Positions 1-7,485 of a stretch of 64,000 nt of DNA are shown piece after piece. Position 1 is the first letter of the stretch. Every line of letters begins with the position of its first letter. Under the pieces are notes generated by a model, which worked only from the letters and a program-made list of their open reading frames with translations, ran no database searches and was not told the DNA's origin. A program made the translations under genes and the position numbers. Origin of the DNA: Bradyrhizobium sp. Arg816 (GTDB lineage Bacteria > Pseudomonadota > Alphaproteobacteria > Rhizobiales > Xanthobacteraceae); NCBI RefSeq assembly GCF_029989365.1, contig NZ_JAPRAQ010000021.1:81803-145802 (forward strand), given 5' to 3'.

Positions 1-430
1 AGCCTAGCACGAACCGAGGTTTGGCATGGCAGTTGAAGCGGAGGCAATAACGCCAGCTGCGCCGGCCGGCCTTCTGACGCAGGATCATCATTCCTCCTGC
101 CCAAACGGACCTGTCGGCCCTGGTCCCCATTCTCCAAGCCCAGACGATACCCTCGGCGAACTTCCTGCCGCCGGGGGCATTTCCCGCTCAAACATATCGC
201 CGGGGTAGAAAGCATGTCCCGCCTGCCGGCTCGATTTGACGAGCCAGCGCAAGAGCAGCTTGTTGGTGCTGCGGAGGTCGCGGAGTACAAGGCCGCAATC
301 CGACGAGGTGCCCGTTTTGTCTCACAAATCACACACTGTGACACGCATCCGCCAACGCTCACGAGTACAATGGCCTCATCCGAAGGCAAAGCGCCTCAGG
401 CAGCTTGAGCACAACAAAGCGATAGGCCCG
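1..430. other. left edge, no supportable gene
   Basis: No reading frame here resembles a known family. On the minus strand an AGGAGG (93-98) sits just before two adjacent ATG codons (91 and 88), opening a frame that runs off the left edge with about 30 residues visible. This could be the start of a gene whose body lies outside the window, but the SD-to-ATG spacing is short and the piece too small to identify. The stretch is downstream of the first Rieske gene, at the end of the nifB operon. Confidence 0.3.
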
Positions 431-904
431 TTAGTCCGGATGGATCGTGATATCCATCATTTCGTCGCTGTCCCCGAAGGGGTCGGCAAACCGATCGTCC
501 TCGAGCAGCTTGACGCCGCACAGGCAGACGTCACCTTCGATTACGGCGAGCGCTACCGGCTCAAGCGATTGTCCATCGCAAGGGCCGTCGATGCACATCC
601 CAGTGTCGATCTCAAATCTTGCACCGTGCCGGCCGCATCTGAGAAAGGAGCGATCCGCCGAGAAAAACGCACCGGAGCCGATGTTGAGCCAGACGCTCTC
701 ATGCGGACAGCGATTGACGTAACCGAAATAGTCATTGCCGAAGGTGCGCACCACAATAATTGGAAACGGTCGGCTCTCGCCCCAATCATCAATCCGCAAC
801 AGGCTAAAGCCCATGGCCTCACTCCGCTCGATGGCATCGGCCGGACAGACGGCAAAAACCTCGATGTGACCGCTCATCAGGTTGCCGATTATAGGTTCGC
901 TCAT
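431..904 (-). CDS. Rieske-type [2Fe-2S] protein, last gene of nifB operon
   Basis: A 157-residue soluble protein with a complete Rieske cluster motif: C-P-H in 'NRCPHESV' followed after about 23 residues by C-G-R-H in 'RCGRHGARFE', giving the two Cys and two His ligands. No membrane segment or oxygenase catalytic domain is present, so it is a stand-alone Rieske ferredoxin, probably a small electron carrier. It overlaps the upstream small gene by four bases (ATGA), so the two are translationally coupled. It is closely similar in layout to the Rieske protein at 10179-10574 (both share 'IIVVR', 'NKCPH/NRCPH', 'CGKHG/CGRHG' and 'VEGPC/IDGPC' blocks), so they are paralogues. Its place at the end of a NifA-type operon suggests a role in nitrogen fixation; the partner is not known. 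Confidence 0.85.
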   Translation of the reverse strand: MSEPIIGNLMSGHIEVFAVCPADAIERSEAMGFSLLRIDDWGESRPFPIIVVRTFGNDYFGYVNRCPHESVWLNIGSGAFFSADRSFLRCGRHGARFEIDTGMCIDGPCDGQSLEPVALAVIEGDVCLCGVKLLEDDRFADPFGDSDEMMDITIHPD

Positions 905-1122
905 CCCGGCCTCGCAGTTTCCTGCTTGAAGGCTTGGATCGCAGTCCGGCTCAGCTGAAACATCCCACGGCCACGAGCGAGAGGTCGGTAAGCTGAGTTG
1001 GCACGGGTGTTGAGGACGTCAAACCACTGGTTCGGCGTGAGCTTCGCCGGACGCTCGCTGATTTGGATCACTCTTCCGTTCGGAGCGAAGCGGACGTGGA
1101 TGATGACTTGTTGCGAGTTCAT
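901..1122 (-). CDS. small conserved-looking nif-operon protein, unknown
   Basis: A 73-residue basic protein with no motif I recognise. It begins with a beta-type segment ('QVIIHVRFAPNGRVIQI') and contains an 'LTPNQWFDVLNTRA' helix-like stretch. The start is preceded by a purine-rich stretch (GGGGATCGGT). Its stop overlaps the start of the Rieske gene (ATGA), which supports it being a real co-translated gene. No function can be assigned. Confidence 0.6.
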   Translation of the reverse strand: MNSQQVIIHVRFAPNGRVIQISERPAKLTPNQWFDVLNTRANSAYRPLARGRGMFQLSRTAIQAFKQETARPG

Positions 1123-1143
1123 ACCGATCCCCTGTTTTGGTAA

Positions 1144-1435
1144 CTAAAGATCCTGAGCGACACCGAGAATCTCGACCGTGATGTGCTTGGTTTGGGGCAC
1201 CTTGACGCGTAGGCTCTCAAGCCGCGCCTTGAACGCCCGCCTTCTCCGCTATCGAGTAGATCTTCTTCGCGCTCGCTTGGAGCATTTCTCTTGCGGCTTT
1301 AAGACGAGTGCATGCCGCCAGCGGCATCCGGGGCGCTCCAGCCATGTGGATCACGATGTCTCCGACGACGCAGCGACAAACGACGTATCCTCGGTCCGGT
1401 TGCTCATCTCTCGCGATGAGAAACACCACGCTCAT
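1144..1435 (-). pseudogene. small nif-operon gene with an apparent single-base frameshift
   Basis: The open frame starting at 1435 gives 72 residues and stops at 1217 ('EKAGVQGAA' then stop). If one base is removed near 1220 the frame continues smoothly as 'LESLRVKVPQTKHITVEI' and on to a TAG at 1144-1146, 20 bases before the next gene. The 292 bases from 1144 to 1435 are 97 codons plus one base, as expected for a single-base insertion. The protein is otherwise unrecognised (a Cys pair 'VVCRCVVGD', helical C-terminal half). It could instead simply be a 72-residue protein, or the extra base could be a sequencing error. Confidence 0.45.
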
Positions 1436-1479
1436 CGCAATTCAATCCTCGTTCTTCCGCGTCGTGGATGACGAGCATC

Positions 1480-2679
1480 TCAGTAAATCGCGGCACCCGC
1501 TCCCACGTTTATCGACGCATCTTTCATGGTCTCGACGATGAACTCGATCTGCTTGTTCGTGAGATGGGTGTGAAACGGAAGGGTAAGAGCGCGATCTGCT
1601 ATTTTTTCCGCAACCAGGAAATCGCCACGCCGATAGCCGAAGTCAAAGTAGTGTCGTTGCAAGTGCAGGGGTTGGCTATAGGCGGCGGATTCAACCTGCG
1701 CGACGCGCAGATCATCGATAATGGCGTCGCGCCCCGATCGCGTGAAGCGTGTCCCCAGATGAACGAGATAAAGCAACCAGTTCACCTCGCTCACATTGGG
1801 GCCAACATAAGGCGGCTTGATGCCCTCAAATGATTGCATATGCGCGTTATAAAGCTGCTCGATGAACCGACGCCGCTCCAGGATTTCATCGAGACGCTTG
1901 AGCTGCGCTAGGCCCAAGGCAGCCGTGAGATCGCTCATGCCGGCCTGATAAGGCGCCGTGCTACCGACAACAACGGAAGAGCGCTCGTCCAGGCGATGGG
2001 CGCAATGGCGACGCAAGCCGAGCGCGATGTCGATATCGTCGGTCACCACCATTGCGCCTTCGCCACAGGTTAGGGCCACCGGCTGAGCAAAGTCGAACAC
2101 CGCGAGGTCGCCAAACCGGCCGACGAGCTCACCCTTGTAGCTCGATCCGATCGCCTCGGTGGAATCCTCCAAAAGCAGCAGCTGATGGCGCCGCGCGACC
2201 GCGCGCAGCTCCGACCATGGCGCTGGATGACCGTTGGGATTGCCGGCGACAATCGCCCGCGTGTTGGCCGTGATGCGCTCTTCGGCCTTCGCTGGGACTA
2301 ATGCTCCCGACCAATAGTCGACATCTGCAAATACCGCTCGTGCGCCTGCGAGACTGATGGCATGCGCGGTCTCACGAAAGGAGTAGGGCGAGGCGATAAC
2401 CTCATGCCCCGGGCCAATGCCGAGCGCCCTCAGCGCAAGGAGAAGCCCGATGGTACCACTCGAGACCGCAACAGCATATTTGCGGCCAAGATAGGCGGCG
2501 AAAGCGCGCTCAAACGCCTCAGTAATCCGCCCGTTGGAGATTTGCGGCGAACACAGCAGCGTTTCAACGGCAGAAAGCTCGGCGAAGGTGATATCGGGAT
2601 CGGACAGTGGAATGAATGATGTATTCTCCTCCACAGTGAGCGCGCCATCAAGCCGATACTCTGCTAGTTCAGTGCTCAC
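1480..2679 (-). CDS. DegT/DnrJ/EryC1/StrS aminotransferase-like protein lacking the PLP lysine
   Basis: A 399-residue protein with the fold-type I sugar aminotransferase pattern: 'GRKYAVAVSSGTIGLLLAL' near residues 65-83, 'VIASPYSF' near 94-101, the PLP-ring Asp in 'LLEDSTEAIGSSYKG' (D172), and 'GEGAMVVTDD' near 207-215. In family members such as ArnB the Schiff-base lysine sits in S-F-H-x-x-K-N just before the glycine-rich block; here the aligned segment reads F-D-F-A-Q-P-V-A-L, so position 201 is Val (codon GTG). The protein is full length and unbroken, so this looks like a specific substitution rather than decay. Without the lysine ordinary transamination is not expected; it may be a non-catalytic PLP-binding or scaffold protein, or use other chemistry. 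It overlaps the upstream gene by ATGA and lies in the nifB operon. Confidence 0.85.
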   Translation of the reverse strand: MSTELAEYRLDGALTVEENTSFIPLSDPDITFAELSAVETLLCSPQISNGRITEAFERAFAAYLGRKYAVAVSSGTIGLLLALRALGIGPGHEVIASPYSFRETAHAISLAGARAVFADVDYWSGALVPAKAEERITANTRAIVAGNPNGHPAPWSELRAVARRHQLLLLEDSTEAIGSSYKGELVGRFGDLAVFDFAQPVALTCGEGAMVVTDDIDIALGLRRHCAHRLDERSSVVVGSTAPYQAGMSDLTAALGLAQLKRLDEILERRRFIEQLYNAHMQSFEGIKPPYVGPNVSEVNWLLYLVHLGTRFTRSGRDAIIDDLRVAQVESAAYSQPLHLQRHYFDFGYRRGDFLVAEKIADRALTLPFHTHLTNKQIEFIVETMKDASINVGAGAAIY

Positions 2680-2945
2680 CGCCCAACATTCCTTTTGGCC
2701 AATACGATGCCGGTCGCCCGCGTCGGATCGGCCGTAATCTGCACGCAGTGATCCGATCGATCGATCAGATGAAGGTCGAAACGCGGAAACTGCCGGAACG
2801 GCTGATCCGCCACATCCGACGCATCACAGCGCACCCAAGCAAGCTGCGGAAAGCGGCGCCGCAGCTCGACAAACGGATCCATCTCGGCGACATCGGCTGC
2901 AAGCAGCCGCTCGATTTCGATCACTTCCTCCGCGGTGAGCGCCAT
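2676..2945 (-). CDS. small nif-cluster protein (DUF6129-like)
   Basis: An 89-residue acidic protein starting 'MALTAEEVIEIERLLAAD', with 'RRRFPQLAWVRCDASDV' and 'PRFDLHLIDRSDHCVQI' blocks. I recognise this pattern as a small family found in nif clusters (DUF6129 as I recall; tentative). No function is known. The ATG at 2945 is chosen because GAGGAG lies eight bases upstream; an upstream in-frame ATG at 3011 would overlap the previous gene and has no such site. The stop overlaps the DegT-like gene by four bases. Confidence 0.75.
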   Translation of the reverse strand: MALTAEEVIEIERLLAADVAEMDPFVELRRRFPQLAWVRCDASDVADQPFRQFPRFDLHLIDRSDHCVQITADPTRATGIVLAKRNVGR

Positions 2946-2979
2946 CGTGGCTCCTCTATGACTGCTGAAAGGCGGGGCA

Positions 2980-3339
2980 TCATTGCCAAAACAGACGCTC
3001 CGGATCCGCATTCAATTCGTCAATTGCAGAGGTCAGCCGATGGTAAAGGCTGTAAAATTCCCAGATCCCTCGCGCGTGGTTCTTGCGAAACAGCTTCCAG
3101 ACTCCGCTCACGGCATCATAAAGAATCAGCGCGACATCGATGAGAGCGCCATCCTTGTTGATGTTGCGCGAGCAACATGGGCTCTCGACGAGATAGCCGC
3201 CCCTCACCGGCGTCACGTTCGGCGAGACGTAGAGATAGCACTTGCGCGAGCTCAAGCCGCGCTCGATCCGTTTGCGATCGAGCTCGTTGGGGTGAGGCAC
3301 CAGCCCGGCCTTTATCTTTCTCATCAGCGCAGCATTCAT
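2980..3339 (-). CDS. nif-cluster protein, DUF3024-like
   Basis: A 119-residue protein with 'PHPNELDRKRIERGL', 'YLYVSPNVTPVRGGYLVE', a Cys pair in 'ESPCCSRNI' and a C-terminal 'LTSAIDELNADPERLFWQ'. The pattern matches small proteins I know from rhizobial nif clusters (DUF3024-type, tentative). The start at 3339 is preferred over the ATG at 3354 because the upstream ATG overlaps the GGAGG ribosome site serving 3339. It lies between a NifZ-type gene (15 bases upstream) and the DUF6129-like gene in the same operon. Function unknown. Confidence 0.75.
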   Translation of the reverse strand: MNAALMRKIKAGLVPHPNELDRKRIERGLSSRKCYLYVSPNVTPVRGGYLVESPCCSRNINKDGALIDVALILYDAVSGVWKLFRKNHARGIWEFYSLYHRLTSAIDELNADPERLFWQ

Positions 3340-3354
3340 GGCGAAAGCCTCCAT

Positions 3355-3594
3355 TCAAAGTACTGCGATTTCATCTTCAAGACAGCCGATGAGCAGCTGC
3401 TTACCAAAATCCACAATGTAGATCGGCACGTTCGCTTCGGTATGGATCGCGACGTTGGTGATCTCACCGGTCGCTCCAGCGGCGAGCAAGACTCCTTCGG
3501 GCTCCGTATCGGGAAATGAGTCGTCGTTGATGAGGTCGACTGCGGTCTTGACCCGCTGGCCACGTCGATATTTCGGAAAGCCGGGCTGCGTCAT
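3355..3594 (-). CDS. second NifZ-family protein
   Basis: A 79-residue protein of the NifZ family: 'PKYRRGQRVKTAVDLINDDS', then 'GATGEITNVAIHTEANVPIY' and a final 'VDFGKQLLIGCLEDEIAVL'. NifZ acts in maturation of the nitrogenase MoFe protein P-cluster. This copy is a short version with the acidic 'CLEDEIAVL' end seen in one of the two NifZ types that occur in tandem in some nif clusters. It overlaps the preceding nifZ gene by four bases (ATGA). Which of the two copies is the functional equivalent of Azotobacter NifZ cannot be told from sequence alone. Confidence 0.85.
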   Translation of the reverse strand: MTQPGFPKYRRGQRVKTAVDLINDDSFPDTEPEGVLLAAGATGEITNVAIHTEANVPIYIVDFGKQLLIGCLEDEIAVL

Positions 3595-3905
3595 GACTCC
3601 TCCGGCAGTGGCAGATCATCGATCTCCTCGCAGGCGTCCACCGGCTCTAGTTCCTTGCGCTTCATGCCAACGCGGTAGCCGCTTTCCAGATACTCGACGC
3701 CGTAGATGTAGAATTGCTGCAGGAACGTGCCGATCGATACGACGTAACCCACCTCTCCCTTCTTGACTAAAACGTCGCCAATCTCCTTGCCGCGATAGGT
3801 GCCATCATTGCGGATGGTGCGACTGGCTCGCACCTTTTGGCCAAAGCTGAAAATAGGCGGCTCGCTGAGCTCGATGACGTCGCTGTCGCGAACGATGCTG
3901 TTCAT
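3591..3905 (-). CDS. nifZ: NifZ
   Basis: A 104-residue NifZ protein, with 'FSFGQKVRASRTIRNDGTY', 'GDVLVKKGEVGYVVSIGTF' and 'FYIYGVEYLESGYRVGMKR' blocks typical of the family. NifZ assists stepwise assembly of the second P-cluster in the nitrogenase alpha2beta2 tetramer. The ATG at 3905 is chosen because GAGGAG stands seven bases upstream; the frame is open to 3959 but without a comparable ribosome site. It is separated from frxA by about 350 bases that may hold a decayed gene, and is coupled to the second NifZ gene by an ATGA overlap. Confidence 0.92.
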   Translation of the reverse strand: MNSIVRDSDVIELSEPPIFSFGQKVRASRTIRNDGTYRGKEIGDVLVKKGEVGYVVSIGTFLQQFYIYGVEYLESGYRVGMKRKELEPVDACEEIDDLPLPEES

Positions 3906-3982
3906 GTATCGCTCCTCATGGATCGCTCCTTTGGAGATGCGGGGAGCCGCCTCGCCCACCGCAGGCGAGATCCTGCATCACT

Positions 3983-4256
3983 TCATCCTCGCGCGGCATC
4001 GTCGGTCACATCGACGATGGCAGCGCTGCCGAAGGCCGCTTTCGGCATCGCGAAGCGCCTTTGGACCACCGCGCGGAATGCAATGCCCGCTAGGCCCGTG
4101 CTGCCGACCGGCTACAGCACGATCGCAGGGCAATCCAGCGCAGTCCTCGTCCGTGATGGAAGATCGCACGTCGGCGCCTGCGCCGCCGCCAACGCGCAGC
4201 ACGAAGCTTATGGCGCTTTCAGAACCAGCTCTTGTCATGCCACTCATGGGCCTCAC
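3983..4256 (-). pseudogene. possible decayed gene between frxA and nifZ (HesB/IscA-like?)
   Basis: This gap is long for an otherwise tightly packed operon. A frame starting at 4256 or 4238 reads 'AISFVLRVGGGAGADV' and 'DEDCAGL', faintly like the first half of nif-linked HesB proteins (a Gly-rich stretch followed by a G-G-C-x-G motif), then loses similarity. A different frame ends 'MPKAAFGSAAIVDVTDD' with a stop at 3983. This would fit a frameshifted IscA-like gene, but the resemblance is weak and it may be non-coding. Confidence 0.22.
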
Positions 4257-4259
4257 GCT

Positions 4260-4484
4260 TTAGGTTGGCGCCTGGTAGCGAGGCAAGGATGTGTCAACCA
4301 CGCAGGTATTGTCGACCGGACAGGCGGCGAGACATTGCGGCTCGTCGAAATGGCCAACACATTCAGTGCATTTCGCCGCCTCAATGACGAAGCTCGCCCC
4401 CTTCTCCGAGATGGCAACGTTCGGGCATAAGGATTCGCAGGCTGAGCAGCTCGTACACTGCGAGGCGATGATCTTGAATGGCAC
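4260..4484 (-). CDS. frxA: 2[4Fe-4S] ferredoxin FrxA
   Basis: A 74-residue ferredoxin with two cluster motifs: C-x2-C-x2-C-x3-C in 'CTSCSACESLCPN', and the second, spaced motif beginning 'CTECVGHFDEPQC' with the last Cys in 'CLAACPVDN'. The longer loop in the second motif (C-x2-C-x8-C-x3-C) is typical of nif-linked FdxN/FrxA ferredoxins. It lies ten bases downstream of nifB, the usual place for frxA, and probably supplies electrons in NifB-dependent cofactor synthesis or to nitrogenase. It is a paralogue of the ferredoxin at 25522-25716 (both begin 'M-x-x-KIIASQCT'). Confidence 0.93.
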   Translation of the reverse strand: MPFKIIASQCTSCSACESLCPNVAISEKGASFVIEAAKCTECVGHFDEPQCLAACPVDNTCVVDTSLPRYQAPT

Positions 4485-4494
4485 ATATTTCCCC

Positions 4495-6057
4495 TTACGC
4501 TACGGAGATCAGAGATCCTTGCCGGACCGCGGCGTCGCCGCGCTGCACGTGCTGGATCTCCCCGCGTTTCACCTTGTCCAGATAGGATTTGAACCAGGCG
4601 ATCGCCGACTTCCCAATGAACTCATGGGCGTATTGATCGACCGGCTCGATCCCCGCCCTGATCAGACTGCTTTTCGGACAGCCGCCGATCTTGGACACGA
4701 AGACCGCATGGCAGTCATGGATGCCACGCATGATGGCAGAAAGCCTGTCCTCCTCGCCATAACCGCCCTGGCAGTAAACGTCCACGCGGCGGTGGCCGAC
4801 GAATTTGGCGCCAGATGTAGAAAGTTCGTACACCTGAAATTCCTTTGCATGCCCAAAGTGCTCGTTGATCAACCCCGAGCCCTTGGTTGCGACGGCAACT
4901 AAAAGAGTGATCGCGCTCATCTCTCCGGCAAATTCCGCAAGCTCCTTTTGGGTGGCCGCGACTTTGGCGGCACGCTCATCCTCTACCCTGTCCTGATAAC
5001 CCTTGCGCATCTCTAAGTCATATTGGACGTCCATTTTCATGACCTGATCGGTGGTGAACTCTGCGCTGCGATCCTCTCCGAGTAGACCAACCGCATCGGC
5101 GCGGCACTGGCGGCAATGCCGCATCATTTTTATCTCCCCTTCACAAGCATCTTGCAGCGCCTTCAATTCCCACGCAGTCGGTCCGCGCTGACCGTTGAGG
5201 CCAAATGCCGTGCCGTGCTCGGGCGCGGAGATCAGTGGCATGATATTGTGAAGGAAGGCACCGCGCGACTTCACCGCCTTGTTGACCTCGACCAAGTGGC
5301 GGTCGTTGATGTTTGGGATCATCACCGAGTTGACCTTGCACAGGATGCCCCGTTCGCTAAGCATCTCGAGGCCTTGCAGCTGGCGATCGGTGAGTATCCT
5401 TGCCGCGTCCATGCCGGTGTAGCGCTTGTGGTTGAAGAAGATCCACGGGTAGATCTTGGCGCCGATTTCGGGATCGACCATGTTGATAGTGATGGTGACG
5501 TGGTCAATTTTCGACCTGGCGATGGTATCAACGTGGTCCGGCAGAGCCAGTCCATTGGTTGACAGGCACAGCTTGATGTCCGGAGCCGCCTTGGCGACCA
5601 GCTCGAACGTCTTGAACGTCTTTGCTGGATTGGCCAGGGGGTCGCCGGGGCCAGCGATGCCAAGGACCGTCATCTGCGGAATGGTGGTCGCGACCGCGAG
5701 CACTTTTCTTACCGCCTGCTCAGGCGTGAGCTTCTCGCTCACCACACCCGGACGCGATTCATTGGCGCAGTCGTATTTTCGGTTGCAGTAATTGCACTGG
5801 ATGTTGCAGGCAGGCGCGACCGAGACATGCATTCGGGCGTAATGATGATGCGCTTCTTCGCTGTAGCAGGGATGGTTCTTGACCTTTTCCCAGATTTCGA
5901 TCGGCAGATCGCCTTGCCCTGCCTGCGAGCCGCAGCTCGCCTGCCCGGTCTTGGCCGAAGCGCGGCAGCCCTTATGCTCGGCGGCGGGCTTCATCTTGCC
6001 GTTATCCCCTGCAGCTTTGACATATTTTCCGCGTCCGACGACCGCGTTCATTTTCAT
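4495..6057 (-). CDS. nifB: NifB, radical SAM FeMo-cofactor core synthase
   Basis: A 520-residue protein. The radical-SAM cluster motif C-x3-C-x2-C is in 'CNIQCNYCNRKYDC' near residues 89-102, followed by 'VLGIAGPGDPLANP'. The C-terminal part (about 385-500) is a NifX-like cofactor-binding domain with 'INEHFGHAKEFQVYEL'. NifB makes the 8Fe-9S-C precursor (NifB-co) from two [4Fe-4S] clusters and SAM, the first committed step of FeMo-cofactor synthesis. Length and domain order match rhizobial NifB. It is the first gene of a minus-strand operon with a sigma-54 promoter and NifA site at 6121-6241. Confidence 0.98.
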   Translation of the reverse strand: MKMNAVVGRGKYVKAAGDNGKMKPAAEHKGCRASAKTGQASCGSQAGQGDLPIEIWEKVKNHPCYSEEAHHHYARMHVSVAPACNIQCNYCNRKYDCANESRPGVVSEKLTPEQAVRKVLAVATTIPQMTVLGIAGPGDPLANPAKTFKTFELVAKAAPDIKLCLSTNGLALPDHVDTIARSKIDHVTITINMVDPEIGAKIYPWIFFNHKRYTGMDAARILTDRQLQGLEMLSERGILCKVNSVMIPNINDRHLVEVNKAVKSRGAFLHNIMPLISAPEHGTAFGLNGQRGPTAWELKALQDACEGEIKMMRHCRQCRADAVGLLGEDRSAEFTTDQVMKMDVQYDLEMRKGYQDRVEDERAAKVAATQKELAEFAGEMSAITLLVAVATKGSGLINEHFGHAKEFQVYELSTSGAKFVGHRRVDVYCQGGYGEEDRLSAIMRGIHDCHAVFVSKIGGCPKSSLIRAGIEPVDQYAHEFIGKSAIAWFKSYLDKVKRGEIQHVQRGDAAVRQGSLISVA

Positions 6058-6120
6058 TTTTCCCTGCAGGCATCATCGGCCTCCCAGGACCATCCGTGAG
6101 CGAGCCTCAAGAAGCTGGGT

Positions 6121-6136
6121 AGCAACTTGCATGCCA
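6121..6136 (-). promoter_or_regulatory. sigma-54 promoter of nifB operon
   Basis: On the minus strand the sequence reads TGGCATGCAAGTTGCT, a full match to TGGCAYG-N4-TTGCW with GG and GC ten bases apart. It lies about 63 bases upstream of the nifB start. Confidence 0.9.
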
Positions 6137-6225
6137 TGGCGGAGACGATGAAATTGCAGCCATACGCCAACGAGTCAGCGGAAACGATCGGCGCTAGCGC
6201 ATGTAAGAACATGCAATGATGCGCT

Positions 6226-6241
6226 TGTTGACAATGCGACA
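6226..6241. promoter_or_regulatory. NifA upstream activator site for nifB
   Basis: Exact TGT-N10-ACA (TGTTGACAATGCGACA), centred about 105 bases upstream of the nifB sigma-54 promoter, the usual working distance for NifA. Confidence 0.85.
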
Positions 6242-6395
6242 GTTACGTCGTCATTCTCACGCAGCGCTCCATGGCTTGCGCATTCTTCTCGCGCTGCGCT
6301 CGCCGGAACCCGGCTCCATCTGAAGGGGTCTTCTCGCGTTGCGGCTCTCGCAAATAAGTCGATACAAGCTGGGGGATTCGGGCTTCACAAGGACG

Positions 6396-7259
6396 CTAAT
6401 GGGTGATCAGTATCTCAACCGCGCAAGGGATCTCAATCGCAAGCGGTGTAAGGCCTTGCTCGAGTAGAAACCGGAGCTCGTTGCGAGAGAGCGCGTCTGG
6501 ATCAACGATCGCATAGTGGGTGTCGGCCGAGCGCTTGATGATCTGCCGGGCATAGCTACGCAACAGCTGGTCATTGAAGCGACAGCCGATGAAGAGAAAG
6601 GTCTGTCCGATTCGCCTTTCCTTGATGATGTCCGGAATTGGCGTCTGAATGTCGATTTCGGTCAACGCCTCGACATAGTCAGCGTCGGAGATAAGGAAGT
6701 TGTTGGCCGGCTGCACGCTGCCATGCGGCTTGTACAACACCGTCGCCCAGCTGCCGGCCACGGCACTGTCGACCTCTTGGCCAAGTGAATCGTAAAAGCG
6801 ATACCAGCGATTCTCGCCAATGCCGATGCGGGTGATACCCTGCACTTCGCCCCATCCATCGCGCTTACCCAGCGCCGCGCGCATGGCGGCATCATACCAG
6901 GCGTCGACTATGACGGGCAGCGACAGGGACGCAAGATGATGGTGCAACCGCGTCGGCTCGACCGGCCGAGCGAAGGCCTGCGTCATCAATGCCGTCACGG
7001 AGGACCGGTGTTTGCTGATCTCGACATGCTGCGCCGACGCCCACGCATTGCCCCTAGCCCGCCGCGGCAGCGCAACCTTGCTCGCGAAGAAGCTGGCCAA
7101 CGCCTCTGGCGTGGTCGGCATATCGGATCTGCACAATTCGGCAAGGCCAGGACCGAGATAGGGAATGACGCTCGCGGCCCTCAGGCCGGCAGCGATGTCC
7201 ACGAGCGTCGCCTTTGCATCGGCAGCATCGACAAAGTCGATCTGCGGGGGCGCCTTCAC
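6396..7259 (-). CDS. SIR2-like domain protein in a nif operon
   Basis: A 287-residue soluble protein with a SIR2-like Rossmann pattern: 'ASVIPYLGPGLAEL' near residues 29-42 (in place of sirtuin G-A-G-x-S), 'VIVDAWYDAAM' near 115-125, the catalytic-type His in 'LYKPHGSVQ', and 'FLFIGCRFNDQLL' near 220-232 (sirtuin G-x-S-x-x-D region). This is the SIR2_2-like group rather than a histone-type deacetylase: the zinc Cys pairs are absent. Such domains often cleave or bind NAD+. It overlaps fixU by four bases and is the last gene of the iscA-nifU'-nifS-fixU operon, so it should be expressed with nitrogenase. One guess is a link between NAD state and nitrogenase; no direct evidence exists here. Defence-type SIR2 proteins also belong to this group, but the operon argues against that. 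Confidence 0.75.
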   Translation of the reverse strand: MKAPPQIDFVDAADAKATLVDIAAGLRAASVIPYLGPGLAELCRSDMPTTPEALASFFASKVALPRRARGNAWASAQHVEISKHRSSVTALMTQAFARPVEPTRLHHHLASLSLPVIVDAWYDAAMRAALGKRDGWGEVQGITRIGIGENRWYRFYDSLGQEVDSAVAGSWATVLYKPHGSVQPANNFLISDADYVEALTEIDIQTPIPDIIKERRIGQTFLFIGCRFNDQLLRSYARQIIKRSADTHYAIVDPDALSRNELRFLLEQGLTPLAIEIPCAVEILITH

Positions 7260-7480
7260 GGATCGCCCCCGTTTTCGCCCCGTTTTTTAGCGTTGATTGT
7301 GATCGGTAGTGGTGTGTCGCTCGCCATCTCGGGCAAATCGAGCACCCAGCCATTAGCTACTTTGATCCAGCCGCCCCATAGCGTCTCGTACTCGGATTCC
7401 ACGATCGGCTCTTCGAGATCCTTTTTTGGCACGTAGATCGACAGGCCCGCGTCCGGAGACCGGCGGATCATGATTTTCAC
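7256..7480 (-). CDS. fixU: FixU/NifT family protein
   Basis: A 74-residue protein with the NifT/FixU pattern 'KIMIRRSPDAGLSIYVPKKD', 'YETLWGGWIKVANGW' and 'LPITINAKKRG'. A GTG start at 7480 is chosen: it places K-I-M-I-R-R at the N-terminus as in other NifT proteins and has GGGAG eight bases upstream. NifT is conserved in nif clusters but its role remains unclear and mutants usually fix nitrogen. It follows nifS after five bases and overlaps the SIR2-like gene. Confidence 0.93.
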   Translation of the reverse strand: MKIMIRRSPDAGLSIYVPKKDLEEPIVESEYETLWGGWIKVANGWVLDLPEMASDTPLPITINAKKRGENGGDP

Positions 7481-7485
7481 GAGGT

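Noticed and set aside
22..37. Plus-strand TGGCATG-N4-TTGAA, sigma-54-like
   Set aside because: The -12 GC is GA, it is not followed by a recognisable plus-strand gene, and no NifA site lies nearby.
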